Shown here: one piece after another, positions 53,277 through 61,865 of the stretch
Layout of the letters: every line of letters starts with the position of its first letter
Numbering within the stretch: position 1 is the first letter of the stretch
NCBI GenBank assembly: GCA_019637955.1
Contig: JAHBUS010000001.1
Coordinates: 186,001-250,000, forward strand
Origin: Pseudobdellovibrionaceae bacterium
GTDB taxonomy: Bacteria > Bdellovibrionota > Bdellovibrionia > Bdellovibrionales > Bdellovibrionaceae
Length of the DNA: 64,000 nt
Reading direction: 5' to 3'
Program-made: the position numbers and the translations under genes
Notes under the pieces: model-generated
What the model was told of the DNA's origin: nothing
What the model saw: the letters and a program-made list of their open reading frames with translations, nothing else
Database searches by the model: none

Positions 53277-54356
53277 CTAAACGACCGGCTGAATCAAATC
53301 GACATGCGAACTGTTGCCAAAATCCTTGGGCGGCCTCGTGTCGCGCCAAAAGAAACCGAGACGCTGCAGGGTGGACACGCCATTTTCGTAACGTGAGATG
53401 TACAAGTCTTTGCCGTAGCGAAAGGCGTGGCGGGCGATCTTTTCTTGATGGCGGACATCGACGACTTTTTTCTTTTCGATATCCAACTTGAAAACGAGAT
53501 CCGTGGCGCTAATCGCAACCCAATAAATGTTGGGATCACTGGGATCCTGAGCCGCGTTCAGGGACTCGGGACCGTGCGCTCCGGGAGCCGGCGTGTACTT
53601 TCCTTCCCAGCGGATAAAGAACTCTTTCTCCCCGTCAATCACCTGCACGCTCGGCTTGTCGGCCGTTCCCAGAACGACGATGCGCTGATCCGAGTTGTTC
53701 ACAAAGCGAAAATGCGATGCGTACATAAACGCGGAGCGCATCTCGCGGGTGACCTTGCCGGTTTTCAAATCGATCCATTGCAGGCCCCGGCCACTGCCCC
53801 CCGTGGCCGCCACGATCTTGTCGGTGCTGCCGGGAAGAAACCGCAGTTCATGGGTGAAGCCGTCGCCGGTGGAGATGACCTCGCCCGTGGGCTTGGTGCC
53901 TTTGAAGTAGACCAGGCAGCCTTGCTTTTTTTTGTCATTTCGCATGGACACGAGCATACGGCCATCGGGCAATTGCAGACCGTGCCCGAAAAACCTCATC
54001 CCCTCAGGGCGCTCTAGATAACCGACAAATTTTTTCGTTTTCAGATCGACGACGCCCGCCTCGTTTCCCCACTTTGAGAAACCGTAGACGAGATTCGGCG
54101 AAGCTTCGTCTTGAACCCAAGAGTGGGCCGAGAAGTTCAGATCGACTTTGATGATTTGTTTGAAATTGCGGTCCAAGACTTTCAAGACCGACTTTACCGG
54201 CTCTCCAGCTTGCAGCAAAGTGGCCGTGAGATCTTTGGAACTGCGGCTCACCAAGATCCATCGATTCTCGGCAGGCTCCGCGCCCCAAGCCCAAATCGGA
54301 AGCTGAACGGCCGTCAAAGCCGTTAGCGACACCCCTAAAAATTCGCGTCGTTTCAT
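53277..54356 (-). CDS. Tat-exported DUF1513-like beta-propeller protein (copy 1)
   Basis: 359 residues from ATG 54356, in an ATGA overlap with the small secreted gene upstream. The Tat signal is K-R-R-E-F-L-G-V-S, followed by the same propeller landmarks as its neighbour: A-H-S-W-V-Q-D, V-Y-G-F-S-K-W-G-N-E-A-G-V-V-D-L, F-F-G-H-G-L-Q-L-P-D-G-R and H-F-R-F-V-N-N-S-D-Q-R-I. The two copies have drifted substantially, so the duplication is not recent. A signal through the Tat route implies folding, perhaps with a cofactor, before export. Confidence 0.8.
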   Translation of the reverse strand: MKRREFLGVSLTALTAVQLPIWAWGAEPAENRWILVSRSSKDLTATLLQAGEPVKSVLKVLDRNFKQIIKVDLNFSAHSWVQDEASPNLVYGFSKWGNEAGVVDLKTKKFVGYLERPEGMRFFGHGLQLPDGRMLVSMRNDKKKQGCLVYFKGTKPTGEVISTGDGFTHELRFLPGSTDKIVAATGGSGRGLQWIDLKTGKVTREMRSAFMYASHFRFVNNSDQRIVVLGTADKPSVQVIDGEKEFFIRWEGKYTPAPGAHGPESLNAAQDPSDPNIYWVAISATDLVFKLDIEKKKVVDVRHQEKIARHAFRYGKDLYISRYENGVSTLQRLGFFWRDTRPPKDFGNSSHVDLIQPVV

Positions 54357-54616
54357 GGCTCCAGTGTATCGGAGTGGATCCCCATATCGAAACAGCTTTT
54401 CACGAGGCAACCCATGTACAGACCTTGGCACCATCGAAGAGCGGACTCTTCGGCCTGTTTCTGCGTGGGCGCATAGTCACCTGAGACCTGACGGCGCTCG
54501 TGGGTTCTCGGATCTAGACCTTCTGCCGTGCAAAACCAGTTCGACGCCTGGGGCTCGACCTGAGCAGACCCCCAAAAAGGAAAGAAAATGAAAAGGCTGA
54601 CGATAAACAGTTTCAT
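54353..54616 (-). CDS. Small secreted cysteine-containing protein
   Basis: 87 residues, GAGGGAG before ATG 54616. The signal peptide ends W-G-S-A-Q. Four cysteines (W-F-C-T, W-C-Q-G, G-C-L-V, S-C-F-D). It is the first gene of a three-gene unit with the two DUF1513-like proteins, coupled by ATGA, so it may be a partner in the periplasm. The family is unknown. Confidence 0.62.
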   Translation of the reverse strand: MKLFIVSLFIFFPFWGSAQVEPQASNWFCTAEGLDPRTHERRQVSGDYAPTQKQAEESALRWCQGLYMGCLVKSCFDMGIHSDTLEP

Positions 54617-54760
54617 AGCGAACTCCCTCGACCGTGATCGAATCAGGATGACAATAGATCCGCGCGTAAATTTTGTAAACCCCTGCCCGCTGATTGCGCA
54701 GTTCTAAGCCAAGCATTCACAATCGTTTAGAAAACTAGGGACTTTTCTGGGCTCCAGCGT

Positions 54761-54790
54761 TTGACAACCTTTTCGCTTTATTTCCATAGT
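54761..54790 (+). promoter_or_regulatory. Sigma70-like promoter placing transcription start at the ATG
   Basis: TTGACA at 54761-54766, an 18-base spacer, then CATAGT at 54785-54790. The ATG at 54796 begins five bases later, where the transcript would start. No ribosome site is present, which agrees with a leaderless mRNA. Confidence 0.55.
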
Positions 54791-54795
54791 TTCGT

Positions 54796-55551
54796 ATGCA
54801 GAAAATACTCCTCATCGAAGACGCCCCCGAAGTTCCCTTTCTTCTCAAAAGCCTCTTGGCTGGTTCGGCCGAGGTTCATTGGGCCTCGACCTTGAGCGAC
54901 GGCCGCGGCCGTCTGAAACGCGAGTCCTTTGATCTCATCTTGCTCGATGTTTCGCTTCCCGATGGAGATGGATTCGAGTTCTTTCAAAACGCCCGCGAGG
55001 CTGGCGGAACTTTGCCCCCCGTTATTTTTCTCACGGCCCGGAGCGCGGTCGGGGCGATGGTTCATGGATTGAATCTGGGGGCCGAAGATTACATTCCCAA
55101 ATGCCTGGATATGCTCGAGATCAAGGCGCGCATTCAGGCCCGCCTACGCAAGCAGCGCGGCCTGCGTCCGGCGACAAAAGTGGAGCGCGTCGGAGCCCTC
55201 GAGATCAATCACGAATCGCTCGAGGCCTTTCATTGCCCCGACACCTCAAGCCGAAGCCCCCTTCAACTCACCAAGAGCGAATTTAAAATTTTGTGCCTGA
55301 TGATGGAAAAGCAAAATCAACTCACCTCGCGCGAAGATCTCGTCGATTGGGTCTGGGGACAAAACTTCCATGTCTACCCACGATCCGTCGACACGCACAT
55401 TTCCAATTTGCGCAAGAAACTGCCGACCGGCTACTCCATCCAAAATGTTCACGCACAGGGTTACCGCTTGGTGGTCGATCGACCGGGAACGCCGTCTTTA
55501 AGCGGCGACTTTGTAAAGCGTTCCGGAGCCTTGCCCGGCTCTCTGCAATGA
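54796..55551 (+). CDS. OmpR/PhoB-family response regulator
   Basis: 251 residues. Receiver (1-118): I-L-L-I-E-D, phospho-Asp in L-I-L-L-D-V-S-L-P-D-G-D-G, F-L-T-A-R and Y-I-P-K. The winged-helix output (about 135-235) has S-E-F-K-I-L-C-L-M-M, R-E-D-L-V-D-W-V-W-G, R-S-V-D-T-H-I-S-N-L-R-K-K-L and G-Y-R-L. The usual K-P after strand five is K-C. No kinase neighbours it. The last 54 bases overlap the convergent TPR gene. The promoter points to leaderless translation. Confidence 0.92.
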   Translation: MQKILLIEDAPEVPFLLKSLLAGSAEVHWASTLSDGRGRLKRESFDLILLDVSLPDGDGFEFFQNAREAGGTLPPVIFLTARSAVGAMVHGLNLGAEDYIPKCLDMLEIKARIQARLRKQRGLRPATKVERVGALEINHESLEAFHCPDTSSRSPLQLTKSEFKILCLMMEKQNQLTSREDLVDWVWGQNFHVYPRSVDTHISNLRKKLPTGYSIQNVHAQGYRLVVDRPGTPSLSGDFVKRSGALPGSLQ

Positions 55552-56952
55552 TCCGGCCTCAAGAGCCCGGGCCGCCCAACGTTTGAAGGAACTCACCGAG
55601 AGACCGAGCACCGCGGAGCCCTCTGCGGAGGTGAAGTATTGTCCCGCGGGCAATTTTTCACGCAGGGCGATCAAGCGGACTTGATCTGTTTTCGGTGACT
55701 GCGGATGCAAGGACAGGCGGAACGCAAAATCGCCCCTGATCTGGAGGCGGTAGTGACCCGCATCTTCGGTTAAATCAAAAGGCAAACTCTCCTGTTCGAT
55801 CCAGCGGCGCGTCCGCGCGAGCAGCTGATGAATCCGGTCCGGCGAGGAGTACGCATTGAAATGCTCTCCGGGAAAAAGCTCGTTGAAAAGCCCGCCCAGG
55901 CTGCTGGGCCGGTAAAGATCCCGCAGCAAAGCCGCGAGGACCTGATGAACCTTGTGCCCGCTTTTCAGCTCATTCACGTTCCCGTGCCCCGTCTCCAAAT
56001 CCAGCCGGGGCGCGTCCTCGGGCCCTAAAATCCAATCGGCCTTTGAGGGCCTTTGGCCGAGATACCGTTCGATGCGCTCACGGTACCCCGCAAAGGGAGT
56101 CCCGAAATAGAGGTGATGAAAACCGTCCCGGTCGAAACCCGCTTTCTGTGCGAACAGCGCCGCTTCGCGCGCCGTCTCCCAATCGCGGCGTTCGTTCGCC
56201 AAAGCCATCAGCGGACGCAGCAACGAGGGTTCTTGCGACTCCAGAGAATCGAGCACGGCTTTCCACTTAAAGGCGAAGAACGAGTCCAGACCGCCGACTC
56301 CTTTAAAAATCTCGAGAGATTGCGTGAGATCGGCCCTCGCTTTGAGAAAATGTCCGCGCGCCAGGTGAATCTGATTGCGCAGTTCAAAACAGTTTCCGCG
56401 AAGACGGTGATGGCCCATGTCGTGCGTGCTCTGCAGCGTTCTGGCGAGAAGATCTTCGGCCTCCTCGAGCCGGTGAACCACGATGAGAGCAGCCGCCAAG
56501 TTGACCTCGCCCACGAGCCGCGCGTACGGATCCAGCGAACTCTCGAGGTAGCGATGCAGAAGCGGCAGCGATGCCTCGTACTCCCACCGATTGAAATGGC
56601 AAAAAGCTTGAAGAAGCAAAGCCTGCGGCCATTGACGTTGATCAATGCTCTCCAAGAGGCGAAGCGCCTCGGGCACGGCGCCCGTGCGCTGCAGGAGCAC
56701 GGCGTACTCGGACTTTTCGGCGGCGGAGGGCGCGAGACCACGAAAGTCGCGGCTCTGGAGAACGACGGGGGCCAAAATTTTAAGGCCCACGTTAATCATG
56801 CTGAGGCGGCGGCAGAGATTGGCAAAACCCAACCGGAGCTCGCGCGGAATCTCGGCGCTGTCCAGACGGGACAGCTCACGCACGGCCCAAGAGTCTTCGC
56901 CCGTGCGAACTTTGTCTTCGCAAATCTGAAGCAAAGAGACGTGATCGATCAT
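55498..56952 (-). CDS. TPR-repeat protein with C-terminal HTH-like domain
   Basis: 484 residues, soluble. Residues about 60-270 are helical repeats (A-E-D-L-L-A-R-T-L, A-R-A-D-L-T-Q-S-L-E-I-F type) resembling tetratricopeptides. The middle 330-400 contains L-L-A-R-T-R-R-W-I-E-Q-E, similar to SARP/BTAD-type arrays. The final 60 residues (L-G-L-S-V-S-S-F-K-R-W-A-A-R-A-L-E) look like a helix-turn-helix. A regulator with a protein-binding repeat domain is inferred. Its start overlaps the FQNC lipoprotein stop (ATGA). Confidence 0.65.
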   Translation of the reverse strand: MIDHVSLLQICEDKVRTGEDSWAVRELSRLDSAEIPRELRLGFANLCRRLSMINVGLKILAPVVLQSRDFRGLAPSAAEKSEYAVLLQRTGAVPEALRLLESIDQRQWPQALLLQAFCHFNRWEYEASLPLLHRYLESSLDPYARLVGEVNLAAALIVVHRLEEAEDLLARTLQSTHDMGHHRLRGNCFELRNQIHLARGHFLKARADLTQSLEIFKGVGGLDSFFAFKWKAVLDSLESQEPSLLRPLMALANERRDWETAREAALFAQKAGFDRDGFHHLYFGTPFAGYRERIERYLGQRPSKADWILGPEDAPRLDLETGHGNVNELKSGHKVHQVLAALLRDLYRPSSLGGLFNELFPGEHFNAYSSPDRIHQLLARTRRWIEQESLPFDLTEDAGHYRLQIRGDFAFRLSLHPQSPKTDQVRLIALREKLPAGQYFTSAEGSAVLGLSVSSFKRWAARALEAGSLQRAGQGSGTLYKVAA

Positions 56953-57734
56953 TTGAAGAAACAGCCCATTTCCGAAACGTCCTGCGAACGCAAGGCGGGA
57001 GAACCGCTCCCGTTTCGCGGCGTCAAGGTCAAGCGGTAATCCACGGACGCCCCCGCGAGAGGATTCGCCAGCCAGAAACTCTCACCCGCTGGTAAGTTGA
57101 TGCCTTTGAGACTGCTGTCGGCGTTGATGGACGCGCTGAAAATCGAATTCGCCTCGACGACGCCCGCAACGGTGACCCCTTCGCGCACGTCAACCATTCG
57201 GCCCGTGCCCGCCGCGCGCACCAGGACATCGACCCGCATGGCCTCGGTGGCGGACATCAGGTAACCGCCCCGGCAGAATCCGATCACGTCCTGCCATCCG
57301 TTCACGGTCAGCAACTGTCCATTGTACACCAGGACTTCCCGGCTGATCGCGCTGTAGGCGACTTTCGAAAGGTCGAGGAGCAGCGCCGGCGACAGATCTT
57401 GGCAGTTGTTGCGAAGAAGTTCGATCTTGGAACCAAGGACCCGGATTTCCGTTTGGGCGCTTCCGTTGGCACAAGCTTCGGAGCTGAAGTAGCTCAACGA
57501 AGTGCCGGAACCATTCGGAGCGCTCGGATCCGTGTTCGCATCAGGAGCCAAAACATCGGGAGGCAAAACACCACCGTAGCCTTGACCGTTCTTAAAGCTG
57601 AGCGTCTCGCTCAGCTCAAAAGCACTCCCCTGTCCGCAGTTCTGAAACGCGATCGCCACGACCGCCGAAAAAGCCAACAGCGTGAGTTGCGTCCAGTGAC
57701 GGGCCGAATCGGTTTTGTCTTGGGGAGTTTTCAT
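56949..57734 (-). CDS. FQNC-type lipoprotein
   Basis: 261 residues. After a 16-residue polar leader, a hydrophobic helix ends A-I-A-F-Q-N-C-G, a lipobox variant typical of Bdellovibrio lipoproteins. The mature part is beta-rich with three further Cys. No catalytic motif. It is upstream of, and coupled to, the TPR gene, an unusual pairing of envelope and cytoplasmic proteins that may reflect a signalling unit. Confidence 0.68.
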   Translation of the reverse strand: MKTPQDKTDSARHWTQLTLLAFSAVVAIAFQNCGQGSAFELSETLSFKNGQGYGGVLPPDVLAPDANTDPSAPNGSGTSLSYFSSEACANGSAQTEIRVLGSKIELLRNNCQDLSPALLLDLSKVAYSAISREVLVYNGQLLTVNGWQDVIGFCRGGYLMSATEAMRVDVLVRAAGTGRMVDVREGVTVAGVVEANSIFSASINADSSLKGINLPAGESFWLANPLAGASVDYRLTLTPRNGSGSPALRSQDVSEMGCFFK

Positions 57735-57804
57735 TCCATCTCCATTTTGTCAGAGCGGCCCGCCTTCGACGAGCCCCTTTTTCTCTTTCCTATTGTCGGC
57801 AGAA

Positions 57805-57841
57805 AACGGCGCGCATTGGACTGATAAAAATGAGCGCCGTT
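57805..57841 (-). terminator. Hairpin after the larger FQNC lipoprotein gene
   Basis: AACGGCGC (57805-57812) pairs with GCGCCGTT (57834-57841) around a 21-base loop. In minus-strand sense TTTTC follows. It lies between the two lipoprotein genes and probably ends the upstream one. Confidence 0.5.
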
Positions 57842-57878
57842 GTCTCGAAGCGGAACGGACATCTCAGAACAAGACGTC

Positions 57879-58928
57879 TCAGTTTGTAGTCCAGACCGGA
57901 GCCAGGCAAGACGTGGCCTCGCTCAGCATCGTCACCAGCGCCGTCGTCTCGGTCAGAGCCGTGAATCCTTCGGCGGCATAACCGATCGGTCCACCGAGGC
58001 TGGAGCCGTCACTGAAGACGAGTCCGAGCGTCGCGGGCATCGAGTCGATGAGAATGCCATGTCCACTGGTCGTTCGCACCTGTGCGGCCGCCTTGTTGAG
58101 CTTCAAGGCACGCTCACCTCGAAAACTTGTTTCGCAGTTTTCGACGGCGTTGCCGCTGCTGTAGAAGCCAGACGCGAAAGCCTGATACTGGTCTTTAACG
58201 GGTTGATACTTGACGATCACCTGAATGCGGCGGAACTGAGCGCCAACCTGGAAAGTGCCGAATTCGCGAACGTACTCGATCGAAACCAGATTTTTCGCGA
58301 CCGGGACCGTGGTGCCGTCGATCATTTGTTGCAGGCGATCCAGGAACGCGCGCAGACCCGCGGTGCCTCCCTCTTGACGGTACAAATCGCGGGCGCCGCA
58401 AGGCGACCCCTCGCCCAACATGAAGTCTTCAGATCTGGTCACGAGCCGTGCGTAACCCTCTTGAAAAATCTCCGGGCAGGCGTAGTTGCCCGCATTGGGC
58501 GAAAGCGGAAAGTCCGTCAGGCGCGCGATGATGGATCCTTTCAAAATCGAGAGCAACTCTTGACGGAGGGAGGGATCAAGCTGCAAGACGGCTTGACCGG
58601 ACTCGTTCGAAATCACCGTCCCCGAGCGGATATTGAGATCGAATGCGAACTGATCTCGTCGAGCCACGGTCAACGAGGCCGGGTCGGCCGACATGGTGTG
58701 ATCCACCACGCCGATCCAAAGATCTTGGCCAAATTGAATCGAGACCGGCGAGACGGTCCGATCCGGAGCGACGAGCGAGCCGTTCTCGACAACCTTCATG
58801 TCGGTCACCACCGCCGTCGACAGGCCCTCGTCCTCGTTCAAAGCGGATTCAAAACCCGCTTTCGAACAGTTTTGAAAAGCGACCATTGTCAGAAGCAAAG
58901 ACCCCAGAACCAGTAGACGTTGTTTCAT
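57879..58928 (-). CDS. FQNC-type lipoprotein
   Basis: 349 residues from ATG 58928 (AAGGGGG upstream). The lipobox is M-V-A-F-Q-N-C-S, the same F-Q-N-C motif as the lipoprotein downstream. The mature chain has long beta-rich regions, two cysteine pairs and no recognisable enzyme motif. The C-terminal part reads like a periplasmic binding or adhesion domain. The two FQNC genes are in series but separated by a hairpin. Confidence 0.68.
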   Translation of the reverse strand: MKQRLLVLGSLLLTMVAFQNCSKAGFESALNEDEGLSTAVVTDMKVVENGSLVAPDRTVSPVSIQFGQDLWIGVVDHTMSADPASLTVARRDQFAFDLNIRSGTVISNESGQAVLQLDPSLRQELLSILKGSIIARLTDFPLSPNAGNYACPEIFQEGYARLVTRSEDFMLGEGSPCGARDLYRQEGGTAGLRAFLDRLQQMIDGTTVPVAKNLVSIEYVREFGTFQVGAQFRRIQVIVKYQPVKDQYQAFASGFYSSGNAVENCETSFRGERALKLNKAAAQVRTTSGHGILIDSMPATLGLVFSDGSSLGGPIGYAAEGFTALTETTALVTMLSEATSCLAPVWTTN

Positions 58929-59208
58929 TGAAACCCCCTTGATGAATTCAGTTTGCGGGATTTCGCGGGGTGTTCGAATTGACAAAAGTGAGCGAGGACG
59001 TCTCAGAATGCGGCAAAAAGCGCCGTCACTGCGGCGAAACGAGACAAAACCGCGTTGCCTCCCCTTGAACCGGGTGCTACTTTTTGAGGGTGAACGCGCT
59101 CTGATATAGGTTCAGGATTGGCTGAACGTCTCTACCGACTCCCCTGAAGTGTTGACTATCGGAATGCCGAACAATTGAAACAGACGACTGCTCAATTGAG
59201 GTATTTTG

Positions 59209-60186
59209 ATGCAAGCCCCGCAAGTGGCCCCCACAACTGACAACAATCACTTTGGCCTTGGTGTTCTCTTCGTCGCTCTCGGCTCGGCCAGCTACGGCAT
59301 GCTTTCGACCGTGGTGAAACTCGCCTACGAAAAAAACTTCACCACGGGTGAAGTGGTCACCTCGCAATTTCTTTGGGGTGTGCTTTGTCTCTGGGTTCTG
59401 AATCTGGTCTTTTCAAAACGAAGCGATCGGCCCACCCGGCGGGATGTCTGGAATCTCATGTGGGCCGGTGCCCCTTTGGGTTTGACCGGGATTTTCTATT
59501 ACTCGTGCGTGCGCGACATCAGCGCTTCGATCGGCGTCGTTTTGCTCATGCAATCGGTTTGGATGGGCGTGGTGGTCGAATCGGTACAGAGCCGGCGCCG
59601 GCCCGGCGCTCTTAAGATGATCGGCGTGATCTTGGTTCTCGCCGGGACGGTGCTGGCGACGGATGCCCTGAGCGGTGACCATCATCTCAGCGTCATGGGC
59701 GTGGTGTTCGGTCTTCTTTCGGCGGTGTCTTACACGTGGACGCTCTTTGCTTCGAGCAGCGTCGGGGCCCACCTCACCTCCTTGCAGCGAAGCCAGCACA
59801 TGGTCCGAGGCGGCGCCGTCTTGGCCCTGCTCTTTCTTTTTGTCTTTCAAGCCCTCCCCTACGCTTTGCAAACGCCCTCGCCCGTTGATGGATTGATTCC
59901 GAACCGGGTCTTCAGCTTTGACATTGTCTTCACCTATGGGCTCTTCGTGGCGCTCTTTGGAACCGTGATCCCGCCGCTCATGCTCAACCGGGGCTTTCCC
60001 GTCGTCGGTGTCGGCCTGGGGAGCATCATTTCTTCGATCGAACTTCCTTGCGCGGTTTTGATGGCCTACCTTCTTTTGGGTGAGACCGTAAACGCCCTTC
60101 AAGGCCTCGGCATCTTTTTAATTCTGGCCGCGATTTTCATTTTGAACTTCAAATTGATTGCTCCCCAAAAAAGGACCACCGCATGA
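59209..60186 (+). CDS. EamA/DMT-superfamily permease
   Basis: 325 residues from ATG 59209 (GAGG upstream). Ten membrane helices in two EamA repeats: repeat 1 has L-G-S-A-S-Y-G-M-L-S-T, G-A-P-L-G-L-T-G-I-F-Y-Y; repeat 2 has V-F-G-L-L-S-A-V-S-Y-T-W-T and L-P-C-A-V-L-M-A-Y-L-L-L-G-E. It exports or imports a small metabolite; substrates in this family are hard to predict. It overlaps the start of a decayed RibD-like gene by ATGA, so a riboflavin- or pteridine-like metabolite is a weak guess. Confidence 0.88.
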   Translation: MQAPQVAPTTDNNHFGLGVLFVALGSASYGMLSTVVKLAYEKNFTTGEVVTSQFLWGVLCLWVLNLVFSKRSDRPTRRDVWNLMWAGAPLGLTGIFYYSCVRDISASIGVVLLMQSVWMGVVVESVQSRRRPGALKMIGVILVLAGTVLATDALSGDHHLSVMGVVFGLLSAVSYTWTLFASSSVGAHLTSLQRSQHMVRGGAVLALLFLFVFQALPYALQTPSPVDGLIPNRVFSFDIVFTYGLFVALFGTVIPPLMLNRGFPVVGVGLGSIISSIELPCAVLMAYLLLGETVNALQGLGIFLILAAIFILNFKLIAPQKRTTA

Positions 60187-60789
60187 AGACCCATCAAAAG
60201 CCTTACGTCGTTTGCCATATGACCACCACGGTGGATGGCCGCATTCAGCCGCACGTCCATGGAGGGGTTCTCAAGCCCACGCCACAAGAACTTAGGCAAA
60301 GCAAAACCCACCATTAAAAAAGCCGACTACATTGCCGATCCTCTCGCCAAGCGCTTTGCCGTTGTCATCGACACCGCCGGAAAATGCCGTTGGGACACGA
60401 ACTCCATTTCGGGCGATCACATCGTCGAGATTCTCACCGAAAAAGTCTCGACCGCGTACCTGCAGCACTTGCAGGCCAAACGCGTGTCGTACATTTTTGC
60501 GGGCAAAAAAGACGTGAATCTTAAAATGGCGCTGGGAAAACTCTCGACGCTCTTTGGAATCAAGCGCCTCTTGCTCGAAGGCGGCGGCGTGATCAACGGC
60601 TCGTTCCTTAAAGAAGGCCTGATCGACGAGCTCAGCCAGCTTGTCATGCCGCTGGCCGATGGCACCACCGGTCTGCGCACGTTGTTTGAGATCGAAAACG
60701 CCCCGCGCTCGCGAAAGGCGGCATCGCTGAAGCTTCAATCGGTCAAAAAACTCAAAGGCGGCATCGTTTGGCTCCGCTACACGCTGTAA
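60183..60789 (+). pseudogene. RibD-C/dihydrofolate-reductase-like gene with internal deletion and frameshift
   Basis: ATG 60183 (ATGA overlap) opens P-Y-V-V-C-H-M-T-T-T-V-D-G-R-I, the standard N-terminus of RibD C-terminal-domain reductases. About 40 residues that normally follow are missing. The frame then runs to TAA 60315-60317, while the next frame carries R-T-S-M-E-G-F-S and the rest of the domain (F-A-V-V-I-D-T-A-G-K, L-L-E-G-G-G-V-I-N-G, L-V-M-P-L-A-D-G) to 60789. The short repeat GCCGCA occurs twice at the junction (near 60238 and 60248), a likely deletion scar. No intact reductase can be made without repair. Confidence 0.8.
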
Positions 60790-60808
60790 CGAGCGCCGGA
60801 AAATAAAA

Positions 60809-60830
60809 AACCCAACCGTGTGGTTGGGTT
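60809..60830. terminator. Intrinsic terminator after the RibD-like remnant
   Basis: AACCCAACC (60809-60817), GTGT loop, GGTTGGGTT (60822-60830), with an A6 run before and TTTC after. It separates the plus-strand pair from tRNA-Pro on the minus strand. Confidence 0.82.
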
Positions 60831-60852
60831 TCTCGGATTCCGTTTTAAAAGT

Positions 60853-60929
60853 TGGTCGGCGTGGCCGGATTTGAACCGACGACCCCTTGCACCCCAAGCA
60901 AGTGCTCTACCAAGCTGAGCCACACGCCG
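60853..60929 (-). tRNA. tRNA-Pro (GGG)
   Basis: Acceptor CGGCGTG/CACGCCG, the first base C typical of tRNA-Pro. The D arm is G-C-T-C-A-G..G-A-G-C, the anticodon loop TTGGGGT carries GGG in a CTTGC/GCAAG stem, and the T arm has GGTTCAAAT. The discriminator is A, and CCA is encoded (plus-strand TGG 60853-60855). It lies 42 bases after merR and may be cut from the pheT-ihfA-merR transcript. Confidence 0.95.
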
Positions 60930-60971
60930 ACTTATCCTCTAAAAGGAAGCCTGAACGTACAGAAAAAGGCG

Positions 60972-61472
60972 TCAGTTGAAAAGCATTTTTAGCTGGCGCA
61001 GATCCATCAAAAGGCCATCCACGCGCTCATTCAGGGTCTCGACGCGCTGGTTGAGGTGGCTCCAGTCCTTTTCTTTCTTCACGAAAGAGCGGACATCCTT
61101 CAAGGCGGCCCGGGCGCCCTCAATCGAGAAGCGATCCCGGTGCAGAAGCTTGCGGATGATGTAGGCATTTTCAACGTCTTTACGGGTGTAATAGCGCTGA
61201 TTGTTGGCGGCTTTTTTGGGCTTCAAGACGTCGAATTCCGACTCCCAATAACGAAGGACGTACTGCTTGACTCCCAGCATGTCGGCGACTTCGCCGATCT
61301 TAAAGCCCATTTTATCAGGGATCGAATTGATCTCCTCAAGAAGAGCCTCATCGCAGAGAGCGGCCGGTAGGGTCATGGCCCGGCTGTCCGGAAGGATCGA
61401 AGGGTGCACCATCGGGGCGCGTTCCGCGACGACCTTCTCGGCAAAAACATCGTCCAACGTCATCTCATTCAT
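60972..61472 (-). CDS. MerR-family transcription regulator
   Basis: 166 residues. After a 50-residue leader comes the MerR winged helix: [21 protein letters not shown] (residue range about 55-75), then R-Y-Y-T-R-K-D-V. A coiled-coil ([12 protein letters not shown]) ends the chain, without effector cysteines. This type follows ihfA in many Deltaproteobacteria and Bdellovibrio. It overlaps ihfA by four bases (ATGA). Confidence 0.92.
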   Translation of the reverse strand: MNEMTLDDVFAEKVVAERAPMVHPSILPDSRAMTLPAALCDEALLEEINSIPDKMGFKIGEVADMLGVKQYVLRYWESEFDVLKPKKAANNQRYYTRKDVENAYIIRKLLHRDRFSIEGARAALKDVRSFVKKEKDWSHLNQRVETLNERVDGLLMDLRQLKMLFN

Positions 61473-61816
61473 TCTTCATCCTTACCGACGAGATGCTGAT
61501 AATCTTCGCCGTTGACCATGGCTTTTAAGACCTGGCTGGGACGGAAGGTGACCACACGGCGCGCGCTGATTTTGATCTGCTCGCCCGTCTGCGGATTGCG
61601 TCCGATACGCTCGTTTTTACCGCGCACGACGAAGTTGCCGAAGCCCGAGATTTTGACTTTCTCATTCTTGTGCAAAACGCCTTTGAGCGTTTCGAAAACG
61701 AGCTCGACAAGCTCCGAGGCTTCTTTTTTAGAGAACCCAATTTTCCCGTAGACCTTCTCGACGATGTCGGCCTTGGTCATTGTTGATCTTGTGATGTCGT
61801 CATCATTTTGGGCCAT
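61469..61816 (-). CDS. ihfA: Integration host factor alpha subunit (HU/IHF family)
   Basis: 115 residues from ATG 61816, with AAGAGG five bases upstream. The first 12 residues are an extra leader; the family start [10 protein letters not shown] follows. [12 protein letters not shown] and G-R-N-P-Q-T-G are the DNA-arm signatures that bend [12 protein letters not shown] completes it. It follows pheT by 49 bases, as in E. coli pheST-ihfA, which supports the IHF-alpha name over HU. Confidence 0.92.
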   Translation of the reverse strand: MAQNDDDITRSTMTKADIVEKVYGKIGFSKKEASELVELVFETLKGVLHKNEKVKISGFGNFVVRGKNERIGRNPQTGEQIKISARRVVTFRPSQVLKAMVNGEDYQHLVGKDEE

Positions 61817-61865
61817 TTTCACCTCTTACCCCAACAGGCTAGCAAGTACTTAAAAACAATCAAGT

